64,000 bases of DNA from Parasponia andersonii. Taxonomy: Eukaryota; Streptophyta; Magnoliopsida; Rosales; Cannabaceae. Position 1 is the first letter of the stretch. The number at the start of each line of letters is the position of its first letter. Position numbers and translations under genes: made by a program. The notes under the pieces are model-generated. The model searched no databases. It worked only from the letters and a program-made list of their open reading frames with translations, and had not been told where the DNA came from. Location of the stretch: NCBI GenBank assembly GCA_002914805.1, contig JXTB01000159.1:499910-563909 (forward strand), in the 5' to 3' direction. Positions 48,458 to 61,175 of the stretch are shown in pieces.

Positions 48458-50562
48458 TGTGAAAATCCACTTTTAGTTAATGGTACATTGGCGATTTAAT
48501 CAAATTTGGGGTTAAAATGATTTAATTAAGTTTAGACCTAAGTGTATAAAAGGTTTTAATAATATTTAAGGTTATTTCGAAATTTTTTGGGGACTAATTT
48601 GAAGGAGAATTTAAATTCATAGGTTCATTTTGTAATTCTAAAAAGATAAAATCCACTTAAGATCTGCCAAGTGGCAAACCCCTAAAACTAAAGCAATCCC
48701 TAAACTCTCCCCGTCTCTCTTCTGTGTTCTCCCCCTCACTCATGTTCACTCTTTTCTCCCTAAACCTAGACAATCACTAGCCACCCTCCGGCTAGATGTG
48801 TCGGCCTTGCCCCTTCCTAGTCATCTGATGAAGCCAAACTATCAGTTCTTGTCGTCTATTGCACTACCTAGATGCGGCAAGAGGGCAGTGAAAGCAACGT
48901 TCTATGGTTATTTCTGGAAAAAATTCCACCATTTGCCACCATTAACTCCTATCACTGGCATTCGAGTCCATCTTTCTCTGATGCCGACCTCTTTTTCCTC
49001 TTACAGGTGACAAACTAGCTCTAGTGAGATTTAATTATTTTTCAAGTGCTTTTTGCATTAAAGTTCAAATGGTTGAATTTTACTTGGACCCTCGAAACAG
49101 AGTTTTGATGTTATATTTGAGCTTAATGAGGTTAAGAAACAAGCTTTGATATATAACATTTAATGTTATATAGAGAACGTAATTTTTTGATATCGACGAG
49201 GCTTAAAAATTGTCTCGTTTTGCGTGTTGGGGTCAGATTTTGCTCTGAATCTAAATTGGTCAAGCCATATAACTATCCTAGCTAACTAGTTTTGACATTA
49301 CAAACACATTTGTGACCTCAATATTGCAAATTCTAGATTTTTGTGGAAAAGTCACTCACCAAAGTGAGTGAACCAAGGCTTGAAAATGCTTCCTCATCTG
49401 TTAATCAGTCACCTCTCGATACCACGAGCACCTGATAGTATTACTCCTTATTCATATTTTTTTATAGTATTACTAGTTCACACATTGTGAGGTTTACTCT
49501 AGTTCGTGATGGTATAATAATAACTCATAGGATTGGGTAATTTATATCATGTGCTATATGGTTTGATATTTGATACATGATTATGTCTTCATAAGTATAT
49601 AATGATTACTTGTTATGGAATAAATATATATATTTATATATATATATAGTTTAAAATATGGTTTTGGATACACATAATGAGGTTTATTCTAGTTCATGAT
49701 AGGATGATAAGAGCTTATGAGATTGGAAGATTTATGTCATGTGCTATATGGTTTGATGTTTGATACATAATTATGTCTTTGTATGTATGTGACGATTACT
49801 TGTTTTGGAATAAATATATATACATTGTTTTGGACACACAATGATTTTGATAATTTATCTTTGTGTGTATTGATGGATAATGGATATTGCGATTGAAATA
49901 TTTTTAGAGTAACTAAGAATGCATGTACTTTTCATCACAAAAGGATTTTGAAAAAATATAATTATTTTCTTATTGAGCTTTCGAGCTCACAATTCTTTTT
50001 TTTTTTTTTTTTAAGATTCTATTTGATTGGGTTAGAAGTCCAATATGTTTAGTCATGTTGCTTAGTTTATGCTTGGGTCTCACACATATTCCTTGGATGG
50101 TGTCTACAACCTACTTCCTTTCCCTTGCTTAATTATTTAGCCAAACTTAGTATCTTTATCAAGTGAATGTGTGATGGTGGTTTACTATCGTAGAGAACTT
50201 CATGTATAATTAGATATTTTAAACCTATTGATATTTGATTTTTAAAACTATAAGTACTTGGATTATGAATCTCCTCGAACATTTGTACTTTGACTTTCAC
50301 GTAATTTCCATTAACGAAATTGAAGAATTATTAATTTAAGATAACAGTTGAATCAATTAGATTATTTTAAAACCTTAGTAGGTATTTTCTTTGAATGAAT
50401 GGAACTAATAGAGATTTTCTTTAGTATAGAATTTGTAACGATTTAAGGATTAAAATGTTAATCCAAGTACTCGGTTTGTCTCAGATTTAGCAAATTTACT
50501 CCTTATTCATATTTTTATTTAGTATTATTTAAAGTCACAACTTTAGCTTTTTAATCGTAATA
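48458..50562 (+). mobile_element. Solo LTR, copy 3
   Basis: Starts TGTGAAAATCC and ends TCGTAATA, decayed forms of the copy 2 ends. Flanks are ATAAT (48453-48457) and ATAAC (50563-50567), a 5-bp duplication with one mismatch. Internal blocks match copy 2 in order: GGACCCTCGAAACAGAGTTT, TGAGCTTAATGAGGTTAAGA, GTCTCGTTTTGCGTGTTGGG and the poly-T/CTTTCGAGCTCAC region. No coding sequence; a 70-codon frame at 48798 is not recognisable. Confidence 0.72.
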
Positions 50563-50663
50563 ATAACTACTTGAGTTTTAGATATGGTTTCAATTGGAAA
50601 ACCTCATTCCTTGTTAGTTGTTAAAAAGAAAAGAAACTTTTGTCCTTTATGTCTTTAAATGGT

Positions 50664-50853
50664 TAAATATTGAGCTATAAGGAGTGCGATATGGTGCTCA
50701 ACACTATATAATATTTCAGTTTATTACTGACTGATCATAATTACAGTTCAAAAAAAATTCATATAAGTCTCAATTTATTGATTATAATAATCCAATTACA
50801 AAATTATACTTGATGTAGTGTTGAGCACTAGTGGTACCTCATAACATTGCTCT
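50664..50853. mobile_element. MITE family A, copy 3
   Basis: The left end contains GATATGGTGCTCAACACTAT and the right end GTGTTGAGCACTAG, then GGTACCTCATAACATTGCTC; these are inverted. The core has TGATCATAATTACAGTTC, as in the other copies. Confidence 0.68.
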
Positions 50854-52469
50854 TAAATATCACGAAGTGGGCATGCTAGCTTGAGCCAATTAAACACATA
50901 TATGTCCATAGAAAATGTCTTAAAACCAGAATTGATCTTATGCTTTCGTATTGACAATTGAGGGGAAAAAAAGAAAGAAGGAGAAAATGAAAAATAGTTG
51001 TTACGATATTAATTGGTAACGACAGTGAGAAATATTTAGCCTGGTTTTATATATATGATAATATGCTTAATGATGGAGCCATTACAAGCTTAGGGATGCG
51101 ATGATCCCTCCTTCTTTTTTAAAAAATTATATTTTTATCTTAATTTTATCTAAAGTTTCAGTTTTATCTTTTATTTACCCCATTCTTCTGAATATTTGCA
51201 ATTGTAGTTTTTGCCTTCCTTTTATATAAAAAAAATTCACTAATGCCTCTAATATGACTTATAATTCATTTTAAATTTCTAAACTTTACTTATATTATTT
51301 TGAAGTACTAAATTTTACTCACATTTTGGATAAATTTTTCTTTGAACTCACTTTAAATACCCTTTTTAATTCTATATTGGTTTATGTTGACTAATGTGTT
51401 TCAAAATTAGCTACAAAATTTTTAGTATATGCCCTCTTAAAAATATTTTCTGACTCTCACTGAATATGTTATTTGATATATAACTAAATAGGTAACAACA
51501 TGTATATATACAAAACCAACTCAACTAGCCAACTTTAAATATTTAAATTTACTTTGATCCAGATTCCAATTTCCAATAACAACAATTAGTATTCCTAGTT
51601 TTTTCTAGTTTTCTAATAAATAAAAACAGATGCATTTAGGGCAGTTATACCTATAAATAATGATGACAATATGATCCACGATTACGGATATCCGTAGTTA
51701 TTCGATCTAAACGTGGGGGGGAAAAATTACTCAAGCAGGGAAAATAATCGAGGCGGAGAATAATTACACCATTAATATGCGAATATAGTGCAATGACGGT
51801 ATTAGCATAATTTGTATCATATCCGTCTCGATATATATATATATATATTCATATAAAAAATTATTATACATACACATATATTAACTTTACACTACTTATA
51901 TTCATATATCTTTGATAAAATAATAATTTTGGATAGTTACATGTACTTATATATTTGAATAAAGTTTAAAAATTATTTTGTGTATTGTTGTATCTGATAT
52001 TTGTCAATTATGAAAAATAAAATTAGCATTTTTATCTTAATTTTATTTCTTCTTATTTTTTCATTATCAACAAATAATTAGTAACTATGGTTTTCCCTTT
52101 TATTTATGGGTTATTCAATGCTCCGTCCTCGCATCTAAAAAATAGTTAATAAAACATGTATAATATTATAATTGACTTTCAAAAATAAAAATAATAATTT
52201 AAAAACTCGTCATTGATATGCCCTATTGCTATTTTTATCTCTATATTTGAAACCGACAGTGAAGCAATTTTCTAAATAATTTTCTATCTTTAACTAAAAG
52301 ATAGTGTTCGTTAACTTTGTTTTCTTTTTTATTTTTGGGGTTAGATTATTTTTTTCCCCAAAATGATTTTTGACGTTACATATAGTTTTAATGGAGTTGT
52401 CATATCAAAAGTGATTCGCCTAATGAAAGATTCAATACCAGACTAATCTTGTTCTTTGAGCATTGCCGA
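50854..52469. other. AT-rich intergenic sequence
   Basis: No gene was seen. Short poly-T runs and an (AT)n tract near 51834-51850 are the only notable features. Confidence 0.4.
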
Positions 52470-52910
52470 GACTGCCACACTACCGAGTGAGTCCTAAAAA
52501 GTATGATATCCTACAAACACAAGTCTAAGACCTCCTCAAGAAAGGATGATTAGAGAAAGTGTGAGCCCTGTGGCTGTACATGCACTCCTAACACTAAAGA
52601 AAGATGGAAGCTAGAGGATGTGCATTGACAGTCAGGCTATCAATAAGATTATGGTATGATACCGATTTCCTATCCCATGATTGGATGACATGCTTGATAG
52701 ATTGGGAAGATCAAATCTCTTTTTCAAGATTGATTTGTGGAGCGGATACCATAAGATTCATATTCATCCTAGATATAAATGCAAGACTGCATTTAAAACA
52801 CACGAAGAACTACACGATTGGTTAGATATGCCATCTGGTCTATCCACTGTCCCGAGTACTTTCGTGACATTAATAAATCAGGTATTCTATCCCATGATTT
52901 TTCAATGACT
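52470..52910 (+). mobile_element. Ty3/gypsy reverse transcriptase fragment
   Basis: Translating across two or more frameshifts gives the start of a gypsy reverse transcriptase. The pieces are DILQTQV, DLLKKGMIRESVSPVAVHAL, KKDGSWRMCID, then LDDMLDRLGRSNLFFKIDLW, SGYHKIHIHP, KTAFKTHE and MPSGLSTVPSTF. The catalytic YxDD part and everything after it are absent. This is the chromovirus style of RT. It may be a scrap of the family that left the solo LTRs, but nothing in the sequence links them directly. Confidence 0.85.
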
Positions 52911-53048
52911 AGTGGAATAGATCTACTTGCTTAATATGGCCGTCTGCTACTCGTGTATATAATATTTTTACTGATAGGACATCAAGACACCCTCACGTGA
53001 TATTTGCTCTCTCTATGCTCCCGCTACTGTCTTCTGCTACTACTCGCT
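52911..53048. other. Short intergenic spacer
   Basis: Nothing recognised between the gypsy fragment and the 46-bp tandem repeat. Confidence 0.4.
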
Positions 53049-53140
53049 ATCTTTTAGTCTTCAATTTCTCCTTTCTTTATAATTTTCGAAAGGGATCTTT
53101 TAGTCTTCAATTTCTTCTTTCTTTGTCATCTTCGAAATGG
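53049..53140. repeat. 46-bp tandem duplication
   Basis: Two adjacent units begin ATCTTTTAGTCTTCAATTTC at 53049 and 53095 and differ at a few positions. The second unit ends exactly where the foldback begins. Confidence 0.85.
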
Positions 53141-53495
53141 ATATTATCATTTTTATATCCTGCATTTTGATACTTTGTTCAAATTATATTTTCTGTTTTG
53201 ATTATTATCAATATTGATCCTTAGATTTGAAATCTATTACAAGTTTATACCCTGACACCAATTTAGAGCAGTTAATTTACCAAGTTACCGTTTAAAAAAT
53301 TGAAAATAAATCATATAAAACCTGATCCGAGAATAAGTTTATTAAATCATCTTGGTAAATTATCTGCTCTAAATTAATGTCAGGGTATAAATTTATATCA
53401 AATATGAAATCTAAGGGTCAATATTAATAATAACCAAAACAGAAGATATAAACTGAACAAAATATCAAAATATAGGATATAAAAATGATAATTTC
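53141..53495. mobile_element. Foldback MITE with ~144-bp arms
   Basis: The left arm (53141-53284) and right arm (53351-53495) are inverted copies with few mismatches. The left arm reads TATTATCATTTTTATATCC, TTTATACCCTGACACC and TTAGAGCAGTTAATTTACC; the complement of the right arm reads the same with scattered changes. A loop of about 66 bases separates them. No coding sequence. A transcript would form a long hairpin. Confidence 0.88.
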
Positions 53496-53505
53496 TCTTT
53501 TTCTA

Positions 53506-53697
53506 AAAGAGTAACGTTAGAGGATAGTACTATTCTATACAGTGCCACGCTGAATACGTTAATTTATTATTGATTAATTATAATTATATTTTAAATAAAA
53601 TTTATATAAAAATTAATTTATTAATTAAAATTATTACTAATAAATTAATATATCATTATAGTATTAAGCACCGATATTGTCCATAATATTACTCTTT
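53506..53697. mobile_element. MITE family A, copy 4
   Basis: Begins AGAGTAACGTTAGAGGATAG and ends CCATAATATTACTCTTTT. The inner blocks CAGTGCCACGCTGAATACG and GTATTAAGCACCGATATTG are inverted relatives. The core is almost pure A/T. It sits 10 bases after the foldback. Confidence 0.65.
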
Positions 53698-55361
53698 TTA
53701 AAATTAATCTTTTCAAGGAGAGGAGAGGTTTTTTTGCTATCTCATTAATCTAACTTGAAATTTTGAGGACTTTCTCTTTTTTTTTTTCTCTTTTATACTC
53801 TCTTATCTCATCTGTGAACTCCACCAAATTATATATCATATTCTAATATGATAAGTCATTGTTAAAATCCTTGTCAAAAGTAAAAGCGTAAAAAATAGCA
53901 GAAAAAAGTGCTAAATTTACAAGAAAACTCTAAAAGCTGAGCGCCATATATCAATAAATTAAAGTTGGTACCATAAATTTAAATTTAAATGTGGGTATAA
54001 TATTTCTATTAGTTGTGGTGTTAAACAATACTTACTAGGTTCTCTTAGCCCTTCACAAAATTTAATTTTTGGTGTCCTATTCCTCCAAAAAAAAAAAAAA
54101 GGACTAATAGGAAACTTAATATAATCAAATATATATGGCCAGACTGATCATCACGGCCCATTTCTGGACTGGCACGACCCAATAATGTCGATGGATCTCA
54201 AATCTCCACGGTTATTTATGTGATTATAGCAAAAAAAAAAAANTGAAATTGAGCACAAAATTTGATCACAATTCTATAAGAACCCCAAAAAATCGAGTCA
54301 GTCTCTTTATCAAGTTACCTGCCGGTTTGCCTGCCTTGCCTGCTTGGGCCTTTACTGCCATTGGAGACGTTCTTTGATTTTCCTTTTACAAAATATAACG
54401 AAAAAAACAAGGAGAATTTTTTATTTTTTATTTTTTTAACTTTTAGTAACTATTTCATCAGACAGAATATTTAGTGCCTTAGTGGGCAAGGGAACCTTCC
54501 AAGTTGCCATACAAAATATCTCTCTTTTATTCTTCTTCGTTCATTAGTCAGCACAACACGCATTATTTGAATATCAAGAGAACGACTTTCAAACGGTAGT
54601 TCTCTGTTTATGACTTTGAAAATTTGGTGTTTACTATGTAAAACTATATATTATTTTTACATTCTAATTGCTTTGGTTTGAAAAGTTTTATGTTACTTTT
54701 TACTTAGTTTTTGTTTTGAGGAATGCTATAAACATGAGTGTCCTAATACTATAATAATATATCTCATAATGAGATCGTAATAATATATCTCATAATTATA
54801 TCCGTTAGTTATTGAATAATTTAATTAATAAATTAGATATTATTTATACTCTCACTTAAATTATAATTATAATTATAATTAATTAATAAAAAACTTGACA
54901 CATCATTATGAATTAATACCAATAAAATTCCCTAAGATTATTTTTTTGTTTTATGATGACTTTATTATTCCATTCATTCATTGTACTAGATTTTACATTT
55001 ATTGCACTATTTATTTAATTGAGCTTGTTATTGGTCTAATCAACCCCGTTTCATAGGGTCAAGTCCGCCGCGTTCTAGCTCACATTAGTTTACTCATTCA
55101 AAATATTTATTTATTATATCCATTTCTAGATTTCTTATTCCAGTTCCAATCTCCTCCTCCCTCTAGCACCCTTTGTTTCACCAATTCAACTCTTTTGCCC
55201 ATCTAGCTGATTTTGGTTTCTTATACATATTAAGATTTAAACCTATTCTTTCTATTCATATCTCTGGTGTGGATTAAGAACAAGCTCATTTCTCATATCT
55301 TAATGTGTTAGTGCAGGAGCTTGGTTGACTTTATTCTAATTGAAAAACTAGTCTTATTATT
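53698..55361 (+). promoter_or_regulatory. Region upstream of the phospholipase D gene, probable 5' leader intron
   Basis: No other gene was seen. TTAGTGCAG at 55309-55317 is a good splice acceptor 45 bases before the ATG, and AACG|GTAGTT near 54596 could be the donor, so a leader intron of about 0.7 kb is likely; such introns are common in plant phospholipase D genes. The tract at 54722-54950 has ends loosely like MITE family A. One N lies at 54243. Confidence 0.4.
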
Positions 55362-58300
55362 ATGGCTCATTCCATGTACGCCGGATCGTTGTCGTTTGGA
55401 GGCTCGCAACACGGCCAAGCTCAACAAGAATTGCCGTTTAAGACCAGCAAGGAGTCCTTGAAACTTCTGCTTTTACATGGCAACTTGGATATATGGATTA
55501 TGGAGGCCAAGAACCTTCCCAACATGGACATGTTCCACAAGACTCTAGGGGACATGTTTGGCAGATTTGGCAAACTATCAACCAAAATCGAAGGCCATAT
55601 GTCGAACAAGATAACCAGTGATCCTTACGTTACAGTTTCGGTATCAGGCGCCGTTGTCGGGAGGACTTTCGTGATTGAGAACAGCGAAAATCCTGTTTGG
55701 AAGCAGCATTTTAACGTCCCTGTAGCACATAAAGCAGCTGAAGTTCACTTTGTGGTGAAAGACAATGATGTTGTGGGGTCTCAGCTAATAGGAGCTGTGG
55801 GAATCCCGGTTGAGCAATTGTTCTCTGGAGTGAGAATTGAAGGGACTTTCCCAATACTTAGTGCCAGTGGGAAACCCTGCAAGCCAGGAGCGGTTTTGAG
55901 TCTCTCAATTCAGTACACTCCAATGGAAAAAGTGACCCTTTATCAGCTTGGTTTAGGGACAAGTCCTGAAAATCTTGGGGTACCGGGGACTTATTTTCCT
56001 CTAAGAAGAGGTGGGAAAGTTACCCTTTATCAGGATGCACATGAACATGATTGTGGCCTTCCTAGTTTGCCACTAGGAAATGGGATTCAGTACAAGCATT
56101 CGAATTGTTGGCGCGACATCTTTGATGCAATAAGTCAGGCTCGTCGTTTGATTTACATCGTCGGATGGTCTGTGGTCCACAAAGTTAGGCTGATTCGGGA
56201 GAATGACAATGTGGCAGAAGGCATGCTGGGGGATCTTCTCAAAAGGAAGTCACAGGAAGGTGTGAGGGTTCTGCTCCTTGTTTGGGATGATCCAACTTCT
56301 AGGACTATATTGGGATACAAAAAGGTAATACTGTTCTTTCTTCTCTCCCCATTTGTGTATATATATACTGCTAATACTATGCTCAGAATTTGGACTCGGT
56401 TATTGTATTTTGGTTAATTTTGTATACTCAAATCTGAGGTAACATATAGAGTGGATGAGTTCCTAGTTTCTACAGTCAGGTTCTGTATCCCCAAATATCA
56501 AAGCAGTGAAGCAGGATTTAATATATATATTTTTTTACTTATATATGCAGCTTTGAGAATACTAATGCATATCATTGTTGGGCTTTTTTCTGTGTCCAAC
56601 AGATGGGATTTCAGCACAGTTCATTATAGTCATATATCTTTCTCTGTCAAATTAGGACTTTCATGTCTTTTTTCTTAATTACCAGATGTTCATTGGTTTT
56701 TGTAACATGTAGGAGGGAGTTATGGGAACTCATGACGAGGATACTCGCCGTTTCTTCAAACACTCTTCAGTCCAAGTCGTACTTTGTCAGCGATCTGCTG
56801 CAAAAGGACATAGTTGGGTCAAAAAGCAGGTAATATAGTTGGAAAAAACTACTATAGTTTTGTTGGTATAACGACATGTTCTATATTGAAAAGCATTGAA
56901 AATGGTTCTATATATGATAACAAATTTCCTGTTTAATTCGCTTCGTAACTTTCTTGTACTTATCTCATGTTCTTGACTAGTGCTTGCTTTTAAAACCATT
57001 GTTTATCAGGAAGTAGGGACAATCTACACTCACCATCAGAAAACAGTGATTGTGGATGCTGATGCAGGTGATTACAGAAGAAAGATCATAGCTTTTGTTG
57101 GAGGTCTTGATCTATGCACGGGCCGTTATGATACTCCAAACCATCATCTTTTCCGGACCTTGCAAACTGTGCACGCAGACGACTTTCATAACCCCACATT
57201 CCCGGTAATCATCTCATAATCTTCTTAGCTATTGAGCCTCATTTACTTTGCTTTTGATTTCAGAGAAGTGTGGAAGAGCAGGGCACGGATTTAGGACTTG
57301 GTTTTGAGATTAAAATGAGTATTTAACTTTTCTTGTATATTTTTGTTTGTAATCTAAAACAGGAGCCTTCTGCTGGTTGTCCAAGGGAACCATGGCATGA
57401 TTTGCATTGTCAAATTAATGGTCCTGCGGCGTACGACATCCTAACCAACTTCGAGGAGCGTTGGTTGAGAGCTTCAAAGCAGAGTGGACTTAAAAGGCTA
57501 AAATCATCACAGGATGATCAATTACTTAGGATTGAAAGAATCCCTGAATTCATTTCTATAGCTGAAGTTGCTGGCAAAGGTGAAAACAATCCAGAAACTT
57601 GGAATGTTCAGGTATGCTTTTTTCTTTTTTAATCAGCTATTACTATTAGCATTTCAGGTGCTTCAATGATCAAGTTTAAATTCTCCTCCTCAACTAATGA
57701 AGGTTTTCCGCTCCATCGATTCGAGTTCTGTGCAAGGATTTCCAAGTGATCCAAAAGATGCTACTAAGAAGGTGAGACATGAGTTTGGTATTTTGCTTCA
57801 TCATGTTGTCATATGGTTTCAGTATTAATTTAGTTAAATGGTCAACTAATTCGTGTTAATCACTTCAACAGAACTTGGTATGTGGTAAGAATTTGTTGAT
57901 AGACATGAGTATACACACAGCATATGTCAAGGCAATTCGTTCTGCCCAACATTTCATTTATATAGAGAACCAATACTTCCTTGGCTCGTCATACAATTGG
58001 GGTTCTAACAAAGATTTAGGTAAGAAAATTTGGCATTTTCAACAATAGGTAATCTTTTAGATCAAAACTCTATTCAGTACACATTTCATTGGTTGTTAAA
58101 TATGCAGGTGCAAACAATTTGATACCAATGGAAATTGCTTTGAAAATTGTCAACAAAATCAAGTCGAATGAGAGATTTTCCGCATACATCGTAATCCCAA
58201 TGTGGCCAGAAGGTGTTCCTACAAGCATTCCTGTTCAAAGAATTCTCTTTTGGCAGGTAAACTTTTAGTTATTTGATTAGAAGAATAGGACCATACATAT

Positions 58301-59372
58301 GGTCTTTATATCAACGTAGCTAATATTCTTCATTGCTTCAGCGTAAAACAATGGAAATGATGTATGAAATGATCTACGAGGCCTTAAAAGAAGTTGGACT
58401 TGACAGCACATATGAGCCACAAGATTACTTGAACTTCTTTTGTCTTGGCAATCGTGAGGCCCCAGATGGTACTACTCCAAGTACAGGAACTTCAAACGCA
58501 GAAAAGACTCCTCAAGTACTACTACTCTTGTCCTCTTAACTACATTCTTATCTTCTATTCTGTTTCCTAATCACTTCAATAATCAGTTTTCTACTGGTTA
58601 ACTCAGGCACTTAGTCGAAAAAGCCGGCGGTTTATGATTTATGTGCATTCAAAAGGAATGATAGTTGATGACGAGTATGTAATTTTGGGATCTGCAAATA
58701 TCAATCAAAGATCAATGGAAGGAACAAGAGACACTGAAATAGCAATGGGTGCATATCAGCCTCATCATACTTGGTCTAGAAAACGATCAAATCCACGTGG
58801 ACAGGTAAGCTTGATCATAAGCCATAATCTTTCACTCTTTGCATTCATTATGTCATTAAGAAACCGATTTAGAAAAGGAGCTCTTAGCGAATATGGCCGA
58901 ATTTTGGGCCCTTGACTTATATGTCATTTCTTTCAAATTCTTTAGCAAAATGGCCGAGTATAAACGGTCATTTAGACACTTATTAAAAGGAAGAGTAAAA
59001 ATCTACCATTTGTTATAATTACTCTTTAATTCTCCAAAGTATGAAATGGAGATAATTTTTTTTATCTTTTGGGTACAGGTGTATGGATATAGGATGTCAT
59101 TATGGGCAGAGCACATAGGAGGACTTGAGGAACGTTTCAAGAGCCCAGAGAGTCTAGAATGTTTAAGAAGGGTAAGGTATTTGAGTGAGCAAAATTGGAG
59201 ACAATTTACTGCTGATGAGGCCACAGAAATGAAGGGTCACCTTCTAAAGTATCCAGTTGAAGTTGACAAAACTGGGAAGGTGAAGGCTTTGCCTGGCTGT
59301 GAGTCATTCCCAGATGTTGGAGGCAACATACTTGGAACATTCATAGCCATACAAGAAAATCTCACTATCTAA
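55362..59372 (+). CDS. Phospholipase D, beta/gamma class
   Basis: Ten exons (55362-56324, 56713-56829, 57010-57204, 57363-57611, 57703-57771, 57872-58019, 58108-58256, 58342-58515, 58607-58804, 59079-59372) join in frame into 851 residues, the usual length and exon number for this class. The enzyme hydrolyses membrane phospholipids such as phosphatidylethanolamine and phosphatidylcholine to phosphatidic acid. A Ca2+-binding C2 domain (about 30-185, with HGNLDIWI and [11 protein letters not shown]) is followed by two catalytic HKD motifs, [10 protein letters not shown] (H369, K371, D376) and [10 protein letters not shown] (H702, K704, D709). The IENQYF block and the C-terminal IQENLTI are present. 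This class needs PIP2 and micromolar calcium. The short N-terminus is gamma-like while much of the body reads like PLD beta 1, so I leave the isoform open. Confidence 0.95.
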
Positions 59373-61175
59373 TCTGCAAAAATCATTTTTTTCAACATTA
59401 TTTTTGCCTCTTCTTTTTCTTGTACATAAAGAAGAGCAAGTTCAATATCGGATCAGTCAGCAACTTTTAAAAAAAAAAAAATTTTTAAAGTCACTTGTTT
59501 GATTAATGATTAATAAGCAATTGTTGTGAACAATTTTGTAGATTATGAGTCTCGTTATGAAGAGCTATCGATATATGCTTTCTTCTTTAAATGAGACCTT
59601 CTTTTTTTTGGTTTTTTTTTTTTTCCCTATATGTAACATCTCTTATTGTTAGGTTTAGGAATTATTGACTTTATAGACTTAAATTTTAGGCTAATGTACA
59701 TCTCGACTTTATAGACTTGAATTTTAGGCTAATGTACATCTCGACTCTTACAAAACACTACTTACTACTGGAGTTAGTTTTGCTCAATGATACGATAGCC
59801 TTGTCTTTTGCATAGATCGATAATTATTAGTAATTAGATTAAATTGTTATGATATTTGCTGATATTATAACAATCTTATCCAATTTTTAGAGTGTCAACG
59901 TAGATTTTAAGATGAAAGATTTTTTTTTTTTTTCTATGTATCTGTAAAATATCGATAAAATATAAACAATATCATAAAAATATCGATATCGGTAAAATAT
60001 CAATAAAGAAATAAACTAATATTGAGATATTCATGAATATTATCATGATAATATCGATGATATTTTAAAATGTTGAATATTTTTTGCTAACCCTTTTTGA
60101 AATAAGAACAAATTATTGTAAAAGTAAAACTATAGTGTCATCTCCACAATGTGTGGGACAAATTTTGAAACTACTAGTATTTGTAATTAGATACTCTAAA
60201 ATGCTTATAGGAAGAAATCAATCATCATAATTGTAGCATATACATAATTATCTTTAGAACAACTATCTTTAGAACTTTTCAAACAGAATAAGTTGAAAAA
60301 GATATTATTTAGACCAAAATGAAAATTTCTCTTATGATCTTCAACCTCCTAAAATTACGTTTTAGTATTAAATGAATTTGACATGTTCAATATTATATTA
60401 ATTTTTTTCATTATTTTCATTGTAGTTTAGAACTAATTATAATTTATAAAATATTAATACGAAATAGATTCAATTAAATAGTGTGATATATATTCTAATT
60501 TTAAAATTGTTCTATGAATTGAAATTTAATTATTTTCCCTACTACATACGCATATTATATTGTCATAGATATCTTTATATATATATATATATAAAATAAA
60601 ATCTAGTATGAATTATTTTAGCATTTCATAAAATTTCATTTGAATAATTTGTGTTGTATAAAAAATTTCGGTACTTTTCTAGAATATTTTGATATTGACA
60701 TTGTCATCGATATTATTTGTAAAATCAAATACCGATATTGATACTAACATTAATATTTTTTTAAGTGTGGAACTCACAAAGTTCAAATGTAAAAGAAAAC
60801 CGTATTATAGCTCTAAAATCATTAATCAAAATAAAAATCCATGTAAATTTAGAATTAGGCGGGTGAAAAAAAAATCATGGATTTAAACTATTGGTAATTA
60901 CCTCCCTCAAAAATCAATGATTATTAAACAAAAAAAATAAAAAAACAAATGAAAAAGGATCTTACAAGAGAGGGCAATCACGTTTAATAGGAGTAGTATC
61001 CTGAGAAAGTTGGAATTACAAACTTAAGATTTATATTATCCCAAAAAGGTTGGAGTATACAATTACAGGAAGGGGAGCTTAAAAGAAGTTAATAGCTAGA
61101 AATTTTTAAGATTACAACTAATAGTTACATCACTCGGCATTAACATGGTATAAGAAAAAAAAAATCTCAAAAAGA
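59373..61175. other. Phospholipase D 3' flank and AT-rich intergenic sequence
   Basis: Contains a 38-bp tandem duplication at 59667-59742 (GACTTTATAGACTTAAATTT or a close variant, doubled). AT-rich stretches at 59940-60070 and 60690-60755 are dense in ATATCGAT and CGATAT motifs that may be parts of a decayed inverted repeat. No gene was seen. Confidence 0.45.

Noticed and set aside
52604..52908. Two overlapping frames as a small gene
   Set aside because: They are pieces of a gypsy reverse transcriptase separated by a frameshift.
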